Of a stretch of 64,000 nucleotides of DNA, positions 17,557 to 27,574 are shown piece after piece. A model generated the notes under the pieces. The model saw only the letters and a program-made list of their open reading frames with translations, searched no databases and had not been told where the DNA came from. Made by a program: the position numbers and the translations under genes. Source of the stretch: RPQJ01 sp963731105 (GTDB lineage: Bacteria; Pseudomonadota; Gammaproteobacteria; Steroidobacterales; Steroidobacteraceae); the NCBI GenBank assembly GCA_963731105.1, contig CAVSUM010000016.1, positions 248,001 to 312,000 of the forward strand, written 5' to 3'. The number at the start of each line of letters is the position of its first letter. Position 1 is the stretch's first letter.

Positions 17557-19890
17557 TCACTGCGGTGGCCGCACGGGCTGCGTCGTGCCCGGCAGAACCG
17601 GTCCGTAGGACGACGGACCGACCGGCGTTGTAATTGCGCCACGCTCGACACCGGCCGCAGTCGACTCTGGAAGCACCAGGTTTTCGAGCGCCCCTTGCAT
17701 TCCGATGCGGATGTCGTTCCATTGCCGCGGATCCTCGATCACCCGCGGGGTGATCAGCAGCACCAGCTCGGTGCGCTCCTTGCTCTTGCTGTCGGAGCGG
17801 AACAGGTAACCCAGCCCCGGAATTTTCGAAAGGCCCGGCACGCCCGAGCTGTTGTCGTTCTGGCGCTCGGAAATCAGGCCCGCCAGCAGGATGCTCTCGC
17901 CCGACCTGGCGACCACTTCAGTGCTGACCGAACGCTCAAAGAACACCGGTGCTCCCTCCACCACCGAGGACCCGGGCACGGTGTTGGAGATGCTCTGGTC
18001 GATCTCCAACACCACCACGCCCGCGGCGTTGATGGTGGGACGGATGCGCAGGTCGAGGCCCGTCTTGCGATACAGCACCTGCGTGATCTGCCGATCGGAT
18101 TGCAGTGGATCTGAAGCCGTGGCGCCTACGGTCGGGACGTCGTTGCCGACCTTGATCGTGGCCTCGACGCCATCGCGCACCACCAGGGTCGGATTCGACA
18201 GCACGTTGACCAGAGTGTTGGTGGATGACAGCTTGAGGCGCACCTGATCGGTGACGTTGCCGATCCAGTTGAGCGCCAGGCCGCCGTCCGGCAGGCCAAG
18301 ATTGCCAAGCGTGCCACCGCTGAACTCGCCGCTGCTGAACGCGAACTCGACGCCGTAAGCGAATTCGCCGGTGAGCGTAACCTCCGCGATCATCGCCTCG
18401 AGCAGGATCTGCTTCGGTGGCACGTCGAGCCGCTGGATCATCGGCAACAGCGTCTGGTAACGCGTGCCGGTGGTGTAGAAGATCAGCGAGTTCGAGCGAG
18501 GGTCCACGGACAACGTCACGCCCTCGCCCTTCACCGAGATGTTCTCGGTCCCCACCGAGCGCGTGCCCGTGTCACGGCGCAGCACGTTGTCCTCGGTGAC
18601 CGCAGAGCCGGTCGGGCCGACGCTGCCGCTGCGCAGCGCGTCCGACGTCGTCCCCGCCGAATTACCCGACGCAGACGCCGTCGAGCCGAGCGCGGAGCGC
18701 GTGTCGCGCGCGAGATTGCCGGGGGTTGCAATCGTGCCCCCCAGCAGCGGCACCACCGACGTACCGAGATCAGAAGCACGCGCGTACCGCGGGTGGTAGA
18801 TGAAATAGCGCTCTGCGGGGCCCTGCGTCGGCTTGTCGAGCTGGGTCACCCAGTACTCGACCCTCTGCAACAGGTCGGCGTTGCCGGCGAACACGACGAT
18901 CGCACCGAGCTGATCCAGCGGCACCAGCGCCACGCTTTTCAGCTCGCCGGCATTCACCGCAGCCGGGATGCCCTCGTTGCTGAGCAGCGTGACGAGCAGG
19001 TTGCTCGCGTCCTTCGCGGGGACGAAATTCAGGTTGATGATGCCCACTTCGCGGGCACGCGAGGCAGGCTGGTCGAGCAGGCTGACCACGTCGAGCGCAC
19101 GCAGGATCGCGTCACGCTCGCCGGTGACGAAGATCGCGTTCTGCGTGGTGTCCTGCGACACCTGCGCGTCCGCGAGCTGCACGATGGTCTTCTCGATGTT
19201 CGGGTTCAGGCCGTAGCGCAGCGGCACGACCTGCATGATCTTGCCGGCGATTTCCGGCACGTCGCCCGGGCGCCGGCCGAAGCCGATCGGGATGTTGCCC
19301 TTCACCTTGCCGTCGAGCGGCGCGAGGTAGTACACGCCGTCGCGGAACGTGGTGCCGATGCCGCGCGCGACGAGCAGCTCGGTGACCAGCTTGTAGTAGG
19401 CGCGGCTGCTGACTGCCTTCTCGAGGTTCATGGTCACCGGGTCGTCGAGCCCGGGCAGGCCTTGCGCCATCACGTAGTTGGCCTTGAGCGCCTCGGCGAA
19501 CGAGTAGTGCACGAAGTCCTTGAGCGGCATCGCCTCGATGGCGACCACCAGCTGGTCGCTCGCCGCAAAGCGGCCCGACCAGTCCTGGTTCTGCAGCGCC
19601 GGCTGCGTGCGCGGCGGACTCGAGAGGCGGGTCATGCCGTCCGCGGGCGCTGCCGCGGCACTGGCGGAACTTGAGGCTGACGCGAACGGCTTGGTCGAGG
19701 CAGTACCGGGCGCCGAGCCGTCGGCCGTGAGCTCGCCGTCCTCGGACGTCGACAGCGTGGTGGCACCGTCGACGATGGCCCCGTCGGGCAGCCCAGCGAC
19801 CCGCGGCGGCGGGATCTGGTAGCGGTCCGGTGTTTCCGCGCAGCCCGTGACGATGGCTGCCGCGCAAAGCATCAGGGGTAGTCTGTTCAT
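17557..19890 (-). CDS. gspD: Type II secretion secretin GspD (lipoprotein form)
   Basis: Outer-membrane channel of the type II secretion system, about 777 residues. MNRLPLMLCAAAIVTGC is a lipoprotein signal with the lipobox Cys at residue 17, so it can self-insert without a separate pilotin. N-domains follow (VPLRYGLNPNIEKTIVQL; INLNFVPAKDASNLLVTLLS; YFIYHPRYARASDLG). The secretin core has PPKQILLEAMIAEVTL, STNTLVNVLSNPTLVVRDG, VGNDVPTVG and GESILLAGLISERQN. VPGLSKIPGLGYLFRS and ELVLLITPRVIED follow. A Ser/Thr/Gly-rich insert lies around 390-460. It is the last gene of the operon, as in the xps layout. Confidence 0.95.
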   Translation of the reverse strand: MNRLPLMLCAAAIVTGCAETPDRYQIPPPRVAGLPDGAIVDGATTLSTSEDGELTADGSAPGTASTKPFASASSSASAAAAPADGMTRLSSPPRTQPALQNQDWSGRFAASDQLVVAIEAMPLKDFVHYSFAEALKANYVMAQGLPGLDDPVTMNLEKAVSSRAYYKLVTELLVARGIGTTFRDGVYYLAPLDGKVKGNIPIGFGRRPGDVPEIAGKIMQVVPLRYGLNPNIEKTIVQLADAQVSQDTTQNAIFVTGERDAILRALDVVSLLDQPASRAREVGIINLNFVPAKDASNLLVTLLSNEGIPAAVNAGELKSVALVPLDQLGAIVVFAGNADLLQRVEYWVTQLDKPTQGPAERYFIYHPRYARASDLGTSVVPLLGGTIATPGNLARDTRSALGSTASASGNSAGTTSDALRSGSVGPTGSAVTEDNVLRRDTGTRSVGTENISVKGEGVTLSVDPRSNSLIFYTTGTRYQTLLPMIQRLDVPPKQILLEAMIAEVTLTGEFAYGVEFAFSSGEFSGGTLGNLGLPDGGLALNWIGNVTDQVRLKLSSTNTLVNVLSNPTLVVRDGVEATIKVGNDVPTVGATASDPLQSDRQITQVLYRKTGLDLRIRPTINAAGVVVLEIDQSISNTVPGSSVVEGAPVFFERSVSTEVVARSGESILLAGLISERQNDNSSGVPGLSKIPGLGYLFRSDSKSKERTELVLLITPRVIEDPRQWNDIRIGMQGALENLVLPESTAAGVERGAITTPVGPSSYGPVLPGTTQPVRPPQ

Positions 19891-19918
19891 GCCAACTTTC
19901 GCGTGCGTTCGGGACATT

Positions 19919-20678
19919 CTACGGTTTCTGCGGCGCCGGCGCCGATTGCCGCAGCGCCGACTTGCCACCTGCGTCTGGTTTCGGTGGTGGTACCTGGGCC
20001 TCGACCACCTTCATGCCGCGCATGCTCTGCTGGCAGTTCGAACGCCTGGCCGGGCTGCAGTTCCGTGGCCTTCACCTGCTTCGGTTCGGTATCAGGAGCA
20101 GCAGCGGGCGCCGTGGGGGCCTTTGCTGCAGGCTCGGCTGGCGAGGAAGCATCTGCCTGGGCCGCGGGCGTCGGCGATGTGCCGGCCACCAATGGTGCCG
20201 TAGCCGCACCACTACCCTTCACCGACGATCCCGCCGGCTTGAAGATCTGCAGCTCCTGCTTGCCACCCTGCCCTTCGAGCCGCACCAGCTGCGGCTGGAT
20301 CTGCAAAACCTTGAAGCCGTATGCCTCGTCGCCTTCGACGATGCGCTGCACCTTGGCCGTGCCGCCCGCGGCCGGCGTCGCACGGATCACGGCGAACGGC
20401 GCGCCGCGCTCGCTGAATACGGCCAGCAGCGTCAGCGACCAGTCGGTTGGAGCTGCAGCGCCCGAGCCCTCGGCCACCGGCCGCAGTCCCGGCAACCAGG
20501 TGCCCAGATCCCTGGTCACCGTCGCGGCCGACACCGGCGGCGATACGTCAACCGGCACGAAACTGTCCGCACCGCGCGGTTGCAAGTCGCGGGGCACGTA
20601 GATGCGCCGAGTGAAATCGACGAATGCGAGCAGCACCACGGCCACCACCAGCAGCCAGCGTACGCGAGTGGAGTTCAC
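19919..20678 (-). CDS. GspC/XpsN-like inner-membrane component of T2SS
   Basis: About 253 residues: one N-terminal membrane helix (VRWLLVVAVVLLAFVDFT), then a GspC-like homology region (LTLLAVFSERGAPFAVIRAT, VEGDEAYGFKVLQIQPQLV, RLEGQ). It ends in a long Ala/Pro-rich tail. A frameshift near 19990 is assumed: the other frame gives the Pro-rich ending PPPKPDAGG to APAPQKP with a stop at 19919-19921, just before gspD. The GTG start overlaps the restored gspM stop. Position between M and D corresponds to XpsN of Xanthomonas, which couples the inner-membrane platform to the secretin. Confidence 0.72.
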
Positions 20679-21246
20679 GGCGTGCCTCCGGCGGCTGGTC
20701 GATAGTAAAGGTCCATCACCAGCGCCAGCGTGCCGGGATCCTTGGCCAGGCCTAGGCCTGGCGCCGCGCGGCAGGTCCAGCTTCACCTCACGCACGGCCG
20801 CGTACGGCATCTCGGCCTCGATCGCTCCGTGCACAGCCACCAGGGCGTCGAGCGGTCCCGAGAGGCTGGCGTTCACGCGTCCGTATGACATGCCGGCCTG
20901 CGCTGCTTCGCCGTCGAGCACCCAGTCGAACAGCGTTACGCTCACGCCGCCCCGCTGCGCGATGCCCGAGAGCGTGCGCTGGGAGTCGAGCCGGAACCGG
21001 TCCTTGTCGCTCACTTCGGGAAACGGCGCACGTGTAGCCTCGGTGACGGCGACCACCTTGCCGCGCGCCGACTGCATCGCCTCGGCGTTCTGCACCACGC
21101 TCACTGAACGGTCGAGGCGTTGCGTCAGCACCTCGAGTTGCTGGCGCTGCTCGACCTTGCTGCTGCATCCACGGCACCACGGCGAAGCGCAGTCCCGCGA
21201 GCACCGCCGCAAGCACCACCAACCAGCGCACGCGCGAATCAGCCAC
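20675..21246 (-). CDS. gspM: Type II secretion protein GspM-like, frameshifted
   Basis: About 190 residues after joining frames near 21172 and 20755. An N-terminal membrane helix (VRWLVVLAAVLAGLRFAVVP) is followed by a coiled-coil stretch (VEQRQQLEVLTQRLDRSVSV). A ferredoxin-like periplasmic part (RTLSGIAQRGGVSVTLFDWV; LDALVAVHGAIEAEMPYAAV) comes next. The restored C-terminus (LAKDPGTLALVMDLYYRP) ends with a TGA overlapping the next GTG start. GTG start at 21246 overlaps gspL by 8 bases. It partners GspL in the inner-membrane platform. Confidence 0.72.
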
Positions 21247-22335
21247 GGTCCGCTCCCGGCTGCATGGTCAGCGTCAGCGTGAATTCCTCGAGGTCCAGGT
21301 TGCCCTTGCGCACCGGCGACGAGAACTTCGCGTCCGCGAAGCCGGGCACGGCGGCCACGGCGGCGAGCACGTCGGTGGCCACCTTGGCGTTGCCGCGCAA
21401 GGTCAGCGTCGTGTCCTTCAGTTCGACGCCACGCAGGGTGGCCCCCTTGCCCCACGCCACGGACACGACCTGCCAGATGCGATAAGTGTGGCGTCGTTCT
21501 GCCAGCAACGCAGCCAGGCCCTTCTGCTCGGACAGCATGCGGTCCACGTCGCGCTGCGCGACCAGCAGTTCCTCGACCTGGTCGCCGAGCCCGGCCAGCT
21601 CGCGCTCCCGTCGCCTTTTGGGTGAAGGTCAGGTAGGTGGACGCCAGCGCGAGGTATGCGAGGCCGGCTACTGCGGCCGCCGTGAGCAGCGGCTTCCAGT
21701 GGACCGCCAGGCGGGGTCGCAAGGCCGGCACCCGGAACCGCAGCCAGACGTCGGCCGGCAGGCGACGCAGGCCCGTAAGCAGTCGCTCGCGCAGGCCGGT
21801 CGCAGGAATTTCGAGGTGCTCCGCGACGTCGAGGCCTGCCGCGAGGGCAAAGAACTGGGTGGAGGTGACGGCGCCGGCCGCCGCCTGGCTCATGCCGTTG
21901 GCAGCCAGGAAATACTGCAGGCCATGCCGCTCGACACTGGCGACACAGCGAGTCCGGCAGCGTCTGCGCCAGCGCCAGGCTCTCGGGCACCAGCCAGACG
22001 CAGCGACCCGCGCGCTCCAGCACGCCGGGCTTCAATTCGTAGAACGTCACCTCGCGCTTGTCGTCGCGCGTCGGCGCGATGAGCGTGAGTGCAGGGCCCG
22101 CGCCAACCAGTTCCTGCTTGAGCACGCCATCGAGGTCGCGGCGCGAACTGATCGGGTACGTGCGCCGTCGCTCGACGTAGTGCTCGCGCCCGAGCAACAC
22201 CACGAGCGCCGGCGCCGTCGTCGCCGCACCGGCGGCGTCACGCCGCTCGTCGGTCAACCAGACGACGCGATTGGACAGCAGCGTCGTGAGGCGCGCGCCG
22301 ATCCCGTCCGTCTTGCCTGTGCTCATGCCCGTCAT
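21239..22335 (-). CDS. gspL: Type II secretion protein GspL/PilN-like, frameshifted
   Basis: About 360 residues after joining frames near 21945 and 21615. A cytoplasmic actin-like part (RVVWLTDERRDAAG; RRDLDGVLKQELVGAGP; ERAGRCVWLVPESLALAQ) binds GspE in known systems. A membrane helix (PLLTAAAVAGLAYLALAS) and a PilN-like periplasmic part (LSEQKGLAALLAERR; GVELKDTTLTLRGNAK; EEFTLTLTM) follow. ATG 22335 overlaps the gspK stop (ATGA); ATG 22326 is an alternative. Order and domain layout support the assignment despite the frameshifts. Confidence 0.75.
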
Positions 22336-23223
22336 CGTTCGTCCTGGCCTGTCTCGTCCCGTGAGCGCTGCCAAACCGCCACGGCCTCCGCCTGGTACGG
22401 CCGCACCATGAAGGTCGTGGTGCGGGTCGTGTGCGCTTGCCGTAGTCCCATCTCCAGCCGCACGGTCAGCCCGGGCCCCGGCGCCAGCACGGTCGTCTCG
22501 TCTGCCTGCGAGCCCGTGAGCTTCCACAGGGTCAGCGCGTCGACCTCGCCGGTCGCACGGGCGTCCGCCAGGCCCCTGGCCTGGCTGCCCGTCAACTGCG
22601 CGGCCAGCAGTTCCTGGGGCGCCGTGGTCGGATTGAAGCCGGGCGTAGGATACAGGGTCAGCAGCGGCCGCAGGCGGGCAAACAGCGCGGCGTCCATGCT
22701 CGGCAGCAGGCGCAGCTGCCCCAGGTCCTGCAGCGGATAAAGCCCTCCGTCCGGAGAGCGCCACCGCCTGGTCCGCCTCGCCGAGCGCGCGGGTCTGTAC
22801 CCGGCTGCCCTGCAGTTCCATGAGCTCACGCGTGAGCCGGTGCGCGCGATCCGGGGCAACACCGAGGCCAAGCAGCAGCTGTTCGAAGTCCGCGCCGCCC
22901 TGGTCCGGAACGCGCAGACGGCCGGACTCGTCCTGGATCGTGAAGGTGATGCCATCGACCACGAATGGCACGCCGCGGAAATTCCATGCCGCGACGTAAG
23001 GGTTGTCGCTCTCTGGATCCTGTACCAGCGGCTCAGTCAGCAGCGAATAGAGCAGCGCCGACTCCCGCGACTGCGCGGCCAGCTGCAGTTCCGCGCGGTC
23101 GGCGAGCGCCTGGGCCCGCGCGACCTGCTCGCGCGCAGTCAGGCCCATCTGCAACATGAGCAGGCCGATGATGCCCGTGATGAGCAGCACCTGTATCAGG
23201 GCGATGCCGCGTTGCTGGATCAT
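22332..23223 (-). CDS. gspK: Type II secretion minor pseudopilin GspK-like, frameshifted
   Basis: About 297 residues with a frameshift near 22755. The prepilin-like N-terminus MIQQRGIALIQVLLITGIIG lacks the usual FTLIE but keeps the Gly before a hydrophobic helix, as in GspK proteins. ITFTIQDESGRLRVPDQGG and LLLGLGVAPD follow. After the shift come LYPLQDLGQLRLLPSMDAAL and TLYPTPGFNPTTAPQELLAA, with LLTLYPTPGFNPTTAP in the position of the family's conserved alpha-domain motif. It caps the pseudopilus tip with GspI and GspJ. Confidence 0.75.
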
Positions 23224-23904
23224 TCCCGGCCCGATAAAGCGGCGGAAAGTCACGTCGGCGCGCTCCGGCACGAACACCACCGCCTGCTGGCCGCCGATGT
23301 CGATGGAGATTCGCTGCGGATGAACGCGAGCGACGAAGCCGTCGAGACTGGTCATCCACTTCGGTTGCAGGCCGAGCTCGGGCAGGTTCGCCGCCTCCAG
23401 CCGTTCGTCGAGCGACTTCCAGCCGAAGTAGCTGAAACTCAGGTCCGGCAGGTCGCGCAGCACCACCAGGCGGTGCTGGAACGGCAGTGTCTGCGACGCA
23501 AGGCGCAGGTGCACTCCCGCGAGCGGCGCCTCTTCGTATAGCAGGTTCCAGCTCCCGTCCGCCGTGGCTTCGCGGAACACGCGCACCACGGCCATCTCGC
23601 CCGGGCTGAACACCGGACTCAGCGTGACGAGCGTCAGACCCTCGTCGCGGCCAAGGAAATAGAAGCCACCGTCGCCCCTGGCGTCGCGCACCACGTACGG
23701 CAGCGTATTCTCGAGCGCCGTGATCACGAGGTCGAGCCGCTGGTACTGGTCCTGCGCGCGCTCGAAGCGCCCTAGCCGGCCCTCCCAGTGGTGCGTGAAC
23801 AGCGAGTAGCCGTAGCTCGCAATGCCGACCACGAGACCGAAGATCGCGAGCGCGACCAGCAGCTCGATGAGCGTGAAGCCCCTTACCAGCGCACGGGTTC
23901 CCAT
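23220..23904 (-). CDS. gspJ: Type II secretion minor pseudopilin GspJ
   Basis: About 228 residues. MGTRALVRGFTLIELLVALA is a classic prepilin leader (cleavage before Phe10), followed by DQYQRLDLVITALENTLPYV and body strands such as PDLSFSYFGWKSLDE. In the given sequence there is no stop before gspK: the frame runs straight into MIQQRG. In the neighbouring frame a TGA at 23220-23222 overlaps the gspK ATG, matching the ATGA couplings elsewhere in this operon. A small indel near 23230 is therefore likelier than a real J-K fusion. Start ATG 23904 overlaps the gspI end. Confidence 0.8.
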
Positions 23905-24308
23905 GCCAGCTCCTGGTAGAGGAACACGCGCTCCTGCCCGGCCCGGGCCAGCTTGAGCCGCACGTCGTAGAGGCGGAAGCGCCGCGGATAGTCGCGGAAA
24001 GTCCGTGCAAAGTCCGGGTCGAAGCGGCGCGCCGGCGAGCCATGGCGCACCGTCGTTGCGTCCCATTCGTAGCGCACGCCGAGCAGCTCGGCATTCCCGT
24101 CCAGCTTCTCGACTGGGTTGGAGCGCAGCTGGCTGCGGATCGCAGCCGTGATGAGCGGCAGCGGCGTGAGCAGGTTCACCTGTCGTTCGGCGCGACTGCT
24201 CGCGAGCAGCGCGTTGCGATAGGTCTCGGTGGCGACCGCGAGCACGGTGAACAGGATCGTGGCCGCGATCAGCACCTCGAGCAGCGTGAAACCGGCCTGT
24301 CGCTTCAT
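23883..24308 (-). CDS. gspI: Type II secretion minor pseudopilin GspI-like
   Basis: 141 residues. MKRQAGFTLLEVLIAATILF has a prepilin cleavage site (Gly6/Phe7) and the +5 Glu, with the pseudopilin helix after it. The body (VNLLTPLPLITAAIRSQL; RVFLYQELAWEPV) is short, as expected for a minor pseudopilin. It starts within the ATGA overlap with gspH. Assignment to I rests on order and length. Confidence 0.8.
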   Translation of the reverse strand: MKRQAGFTLLEVLIAATILFTVLAVATETYRNALLASSRAERQVNLLTPLPLITAAIRSQLRSNPVEKLDGNAELLGVRYEWDATTVRHGSPARRFDPDFARTFRDYPRRFRLYDVRLKLARAGQERVFLYQELAWEPVRW

Positions 24309-24703
24309 GGGCGGTCGTCCAGCCAGCGGTTCAATTCCAGGCGACGCTCGCGCCCGTCGCGCCGCACCGTGAGCTGCGCGGGCACGGCAATGCCGTTGGC
24401 GTTGATCCGCACCGCCTGCGCGGGATCGAAGAACAGGTGCTCGAGCGACAGCACGCGCTCGTCCGCGCCGGCGACGCGCCACGACAGCCGGCCGCCTTCC
24501 GCCTGTAGCTCCACCGCGCGTCCCTCGGCGAACGCGCGGAACGCGAGCCCACTGACGGTGCGCTCCAGCACCAGCCACTCTTCCTGCGCACGCGCCTTGT
24601 CGAGCCGGTCCGCGGTGAGCGGCCCGACCAGCGCCACCACGAGCCCGAGGATCGCCAAGACGACCAGCAGCTCGACCAGCGTGAAGCCACGTGCGCTACG
24701 CAT
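24305..24703 (-). CDS. gspH: Type II secretion minor pseudopilin GspH-like
   Basis: 132 residues. MRSARGFTLVELLVVLAILG is a canonical prepilin leader with +5 Glu. It is followed by a long helix (KARAQEEWLVLERTVSGLAF) and beta strands. Start is ATG 24703, 4 bases after the gspF stop, and the gene is coupled to gspI by ATGA. The H assignment follows from its place between F and I. Confidence 0.82.
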   Translation of the reverse strand: MRSARGFTLVELLVVLAILGLVVALVGPLTADRLDKARAQEEWLVLERTVSGLAFRAFAEGRAVELQAEGGRLSWRVAGADERVLSLEHLFFDPAQAVRINANGIAVPAQLTVRRDGRERRLELNRWLDDRP

Positions 24704-24707
24704 GGCT

Positions 24708-25919
24708 CTACAGGCCGATGTCGGCCACCGACGTGATGGACAACATCATGATCACCACGACGCCGCCCACGATCAGGCCCATCAGCAGGATCAGCAGCGG
24801 CTCGAGCAGCGTGGTCGCGCGCTGCGTCCACTGGGAGAACGCGTCGCGGCTGCGGCGCGCGACCTCGGTGAACACCTTGCCGAGCTCGCCGCTCTCCTCG
24901 CCCACCTCGAGCAGCGAAGCGTAGTAATCGGGGAACAGTCGCGTCTGGCGCAGCACGCCGGAGAGCTGCTCGCCGCGCCGCACCTTCTCGACGGCGATCG
25001 CGATCTCGCGGCGCAGCTGGCCGTGGCGGATGCTGCCCGTGGCGAGCTGCAGGGCGCGGTCCACCGGCAGCCCGGCCTCGAGCATCATGCCGAGGCCGCT
25101 GGTGAAGCGGATGCGCTCGACCGTCGTGGTGGCCTCGCGCAGGAACGGCGAGCCGATCGCCAGCCGCTCGCCGAGTTCCTGCACCTCGGGACGCTTGCGC
25201 GACTGCCAGAGCAATGCGACCACCGCCGCGAACACCACTGCGAGCACCCACTGCCAGCGCTGCATGAACTCGCTCACCCCGAGCAGCGTGGACGTGTACC
25301 AGGGCAGCTCGGTCGCATCGGCAAACAGCGTGGCCAGGTTCGGCACCACGAAGTTGAAGATGAACAGCAACGCGAGCACGCATACCGCGAGCACCACTAT
25401 CGGGTAAGAGGATGCCTGCAGCACCTTCTGGCGGATCTCGCGGCGGAAACGCAGGTCCTCGGCGAGGCGGCGGAACACCTCGGGCAGGCGGCCGCTCGCT
25501 TCGCCGAGTGCGATCAGGTTCACGTACAGCGGGTCGAACACGCCAGGGTGCGCGGCGGCCGCCTCCGACAATTGCCGGCCCTGCTTCAACTCGTTCGACA
25601 ACTCGCCGAGCAGCTGGCCCATGGCGCCGCTGCGGCCGGTGCGCTGCAGGATGCCGATCGCGCGATCGATGCGCACGCCGCTGTCGAGCAACAGGCTCAG
25701 CTCCGCGGTGAGGAACTCGAGGTCGTCGAGCCCGACCTTGTCTGACTGCAGGCCGAGCGTGTCGCGCCAGTCGCGGCCGGTGGCCTCCGCGGCAAGATCG
25801 CTCACCATCACGCCGCGACCACGCAGGTCCTCGCGTGCCAGGTCGAGGCGCTCGCTCTCGACGACACCCGACACGCGCGCGCCCGACGGATCGAAGCCGA
25901 CGTAGCGGTAGCGCGCCAT
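24708..25919 (-). CDS. gspF: Type II secretion inner-membrane platform protein GspF
   Basis: 403 residues with the two-fold GspF/PilC domain repeat: FLTAELSLLLDSGVRIDRAI to SSYPIVVLAVCVLALLFIFN, and FTSGLGMMLEAGLPVDRAL to LEPLLILLMGLIVGGVVVIM. It has three membrane helices and the typical N-terminal MARYRYVGFDPSGARVSG. Start ATG overlaps the gspE stop by one base (TGATG). Confidence 0.95.
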   Translation of the reverse strand: MARYRYVGFDPSGARVSGVVESERLDLAREDLRGRGVMVSDLAAEATGRDWRDTLGLQSDKVGLDDLEFLTAELSLLLDSGVRIDRAIGILQRTGRSGAMGQLLGELSNELKQGRQLSEAAAAHPGVFDPLYVNLIALGEASGRLPEVFRRLAEDLRFRREIRQKVLQASSYPIVVLAVCVLALLFIFNFVVPNLATLFADATELPWYTSTLLGVSEFMQRWQWVLAVVFAAVVALLWQSRKRPEVQELGERLAIGSPFLREATTTVERIRFTSGLGMMLEAGLPVDRALQLATGSIRHGQLRREIAIAVEKVRRGEQLSGVLRQTRLFPDYYASLLEVGEESGELGKVFTEVARRSRDAFSQWTQRATTLLEPLLILLMGLIVGGVVVIMMLSITSVADIGL

Positions 25920-27574
25920 CAACCCGCCACTCGCAGCACTTCCTCGACGGTGGTGTGGCCCTGCAGTGCCTTGAGGTAGCCGTCCTCGAGCAGCGAGCGC
26001 CAGCCCTGCGCGTTGCAGTACGCGCGCGCCTCCGTGAGGAAATGCGGCCCGACCTCGAGCGCCTTGATGCCTTCGTCGCAGCGCAGGTACTCGACCACCG
26101 CCATGCGGCCGCGATAGCCGGTGTGGCCGCAGGCGTCGCAGCCGCGCGCTTCCATCAGCTGCGGCTGGCGCACGCCGGCGCGCTCGGCGAAACGGTGCAG
26201 CTCGAGTCGCTCCATGAACGCATCCGCCTCGGGGTGCGGCACGGCGCACTGCGGGCACAACCGCCGCGCGAGCCGTTGCGCGAGGATCGAGCGCAGCGCT
26301 GCGTTCAGCAGGTACTCCTCGACGCCGAGATCGAGCAGGCGCGTGTAGGCCGTCGGCGCGTCGTTGGTATGCACCGTCGAGAACACGAGGTGGCCGGTGA
26401 GCGCCGACTGCATGCCGATCGCCGCGGTCTCGCGGTCACGGATCTCGCCGATCATGATGATGTCGGGGTCCTGGCGCACGATGCTGCGCAGGCCCGCGGC
26501 AAAGTCGAAGCCGATCGCCGGCTGCACCTGCACCTGGTTGACGCCGGCGAGCTGGTACTCGACCGGGTCCTCGAGGGTGATGATCTTCACCTCCGGGCTG
26601 TTGAGCCGCGACAGGAAGGTGTACAGCGTGGTGGTCTTGCCCGAGCCCGTGGGTCCGGTGAGCAGCACCACGCCCGCGGTCACCTCGATGTCCTCGAGCA
26701 CGCGCGCCTCGATGTCGGCCGACAGCCCGAGCAGCGTCATGTCGTACAGCAGCGCGCCCTTGCGCAGGAAGCGCAGCACGGCGCTCTCGCCATCGGTCAC
26801 CGGCAGCGCCGAGACGCGGATGTCGAGCTCCTCGCCCGCCATGCGCAGGTCGATCTTGCCGTCCTGGGGGCGGCGGCGTTCGCCGATGTCCATGCCTGCA
26901 AGGATCTTCAGGCGTGTGATCACGGGCAGCACCATCGCCGGCGCGATCACATCCACCTCGTGCAGCACGCCGTCGATGCGGAAGCGCACGCGAGCGCGAC
27001 TGCCCTGCGGCTCGATGTGCATGTCCGAGGCGCCCTGCTTGAGCGCGCGCGCGATCAGCGTGTTGAGCAGGTTGACGGTCGGCGCCTCGGAGGCCAGCTC
27101 GCGCAGCCGCCCCTCCTCCACCGAACTGAGCGATGATTCCGCCGCGGCATCCTGGCGGCGGCCGAGGCGTGCCTTGAGGGCGTCGAACTGTTCCTCGCTG
27201 ACGAGGCGCAGCACGTACGGTTCGGCCAGCCCGCCCAGCCACTCGTTCACCTCGAGGTCCAGCGGCGCGTGCGCCGCGAGCACCCAGCGCTCGTCCTCAC
27301 GGGCGACGGGCAGCCAGCCGCGTGCCAGCAGGAAATCGACCGGCAGCGCCTCGAGCCCGGCGGGCGGCTCCCAGGTGGCGGCAAAGCGGGCTGGCAACAG
27401 CTCGGCACCGAGCAGCCGGCCGTAGATCCCGGGCAACGCGTCGGCCGACAGGCTGCCCATGTTGACGAGGATCTGCTCGATGCGACCGCCGTACTTCTGC
27501 TGGTACGCGCGCGCCTTGTCGAGATCCGGCGCGGCGACGCCGAACTCGCCGAGCAGTTCGTGCAGCGGTGTCAT
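25919..27574 (-). CDS. gspE: Type II secretion ATPase GspE
   Basis: The 551-residue hexameric motor that drives pseudopilus assembly. A divergent N-terminal MshEN-like domain (1-140) is followed by the N2E domain (GASDMHIEPQGSRARVRFRI). Walker A GPTGSGKTTT spans 307-316, with the Asp box ITLEDPVEYQL, Walker B PDIIMIGEIRD (370-380) and the His box HLVFSTVHTNDAP. A zinc-binding tetracysteine (CPQC 440-443, CDAC 479-482) is intact. ATG 27574 overlaps the gspG stop (ATGA). Confidence 0.97.
   Translation of the reverse strand: MTPLHELLGEFGVAAPDLDKARAYQQKYGGRIEQILVNMGSLSADALPGIYGRLLGAELLPARFAATWEPPAGLEALPVDFLLARGWLPVAREDERWVLAAHAPLDLEVNEWLGGLAEPYVLRLVSEEQFDALKARLGRRQDAAAESSLSSVEEGRLRELASEAPTVNLLNTLIARALKQGASDMHIEPQGSRARVRFRIDGVLHEVDVIAPAMVLPVITRLKILAGMDIGERRRPQDGKIDLRMAGEELDIRVSALPVTDGESAVLRFLRKGALLYDMTLLGLSADIEARVLEDIEVTAGVVLLTGPTGSGKTTTLYTFLSRLNSPEVKIITLEDPVEYQLAGVNQVQVQPAIGFDFAAGLRSIVRQDPDIIMIGEIRDRETAAIGMQSALTGHLVFSTVHTNDAPTAYTRLLDLGVEEYLLNAALRSILAQRLARRLCPQCAVPHPEADAFMERLELHRFAERAGVRQPQLMEARGCDACGHTGYRGRMAVVEYLRCDEGIKALEVGPHFLTEARAYCNAQGWRSLLEDGYLKALQGHTTVEEVLRVAG

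Noticed and set aside
22332..23904. Real GspJ-GspK fusion protein
   Set aside because: The frames join only because no stop is read between them; the neighbouring frame has a TGA overlapping the gspK ATG as in the rest of the operon, so a small indel is likelier.
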